This document shows, piece by piece, positions 55,097-55,110 of a stretch of DNA of 55,110 nucleotides. A program made the position numbers and the translations under genes. The DNA lies in assembly GCA_031265445.1 (NCBI GenBank), contig JAISCQ010000254.1:1-55110 (forward strand). Reading direction: 5' to 3'. The notes under the pieces are model-generated. The model was not told the origin of the DNA and made no database searches. It saw nothing but the letters and a program-made list of their open reading frames with translations. The stretch is from Bacteroidales bacterium. Its GTDB lineage: Bacteria; Bacteroidota; Bacteroidia; Bacteroidales; UBA4181. Position 1 is the stretch's first letter; each line of letters opens with the position of its first letter.

Positions 55097-55110
55097 CGCG
55101 CACGCGCGCG

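Overview
The window is a chromosomal segment of a Bacteroidota, most likely Bacteroidales. The evidence is a complete moxR-DUF58-batABCDE aerotolerance operon, a TonB-plug/MG2 surface protein, an ornithine carbamoyltransferase of the N-succinyl/N-acetylornithine type, an M64 peptidase, a DUF6261-like protein, and repeated use of the Bacteroides-type promoter (TTTG, about 19-21 nt, TAnnTTTG). No tRNA, rRNA, CRISPR array or intact insertion sequence was found. Gene density is ordinary for a chromosome, with several repeat-rich gaps.

Layout. 1-661: gene-free, with long perfect palindromes. 662-7078 (minus): TonB-plug protein, ECF sigma factor, CstA-type transporter, UDP-glucose dehydrogenase. 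7.3-10.1 kb: a small unknown protein, riboflavin synthase (minus) and IMP dehydrogenase. 10.1-15.9 kb: three SurA/PpiC-related periplasmic chaperone genes and an OstA/LptA-like protein, a probable outer-membrane biogenesis operon. 16-16.4 kb: an antitoxin with a frameshifted toxin. 16.7-20.1 kb: nucleotide-sugar genes (UDP-xylose synthase, rfbA, rfbC, rfbD; no rfbB). 20.2-30.3 kb (minus): moxR-bat operon, interrupted by a VOC-domain gene and an ORF6N fragment. 30.7-31.6 kb: hicAB plus the remnant of a second hicB. 31.6-35.4 kb: three overlapping genes for exported sugar- or acid-modifying enzymes. 35.5-37.1 kb: a tandem array of 82-bp hairpin-bearing units, followed by a DUF6261-like gene. 38-42.9 kb: GntR regulator, ruvX, purD, metG. 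42.9-44.7 kb: AAA ATPase plus DUF4276-like pair, a possible defence module. 45-49.8 kb: arginine biosynthesis (argF', argE-like) around lgt, then a UbiA prenyltransferase and a phosphatase. 49.8-54.5 kb (minus): lipid-exporter ABC protein, M64 peptidase, purB. 54.5-55.1 kb: palindromic repeats, a consensus promoter and an (AG)25 tract at the window end.

The strongest candidate for something undescribed is the array at 35,523-36,295. It has about nine units at an almost exact 82-bp period. Each unit carries two hairpin-forming sites, and base pairing is kept while the sequence changes; in the last unit the two hairpin sequences are exchanged. The array ends at the promoter of the DUF6261-like gene. 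A single further copy, including the array's left flank, lies 5 kb away between moxR and hicA. Function cannot be read from the sequence. Structured-RNA, protein-binding-array and passive-repeat explanations all remain open.
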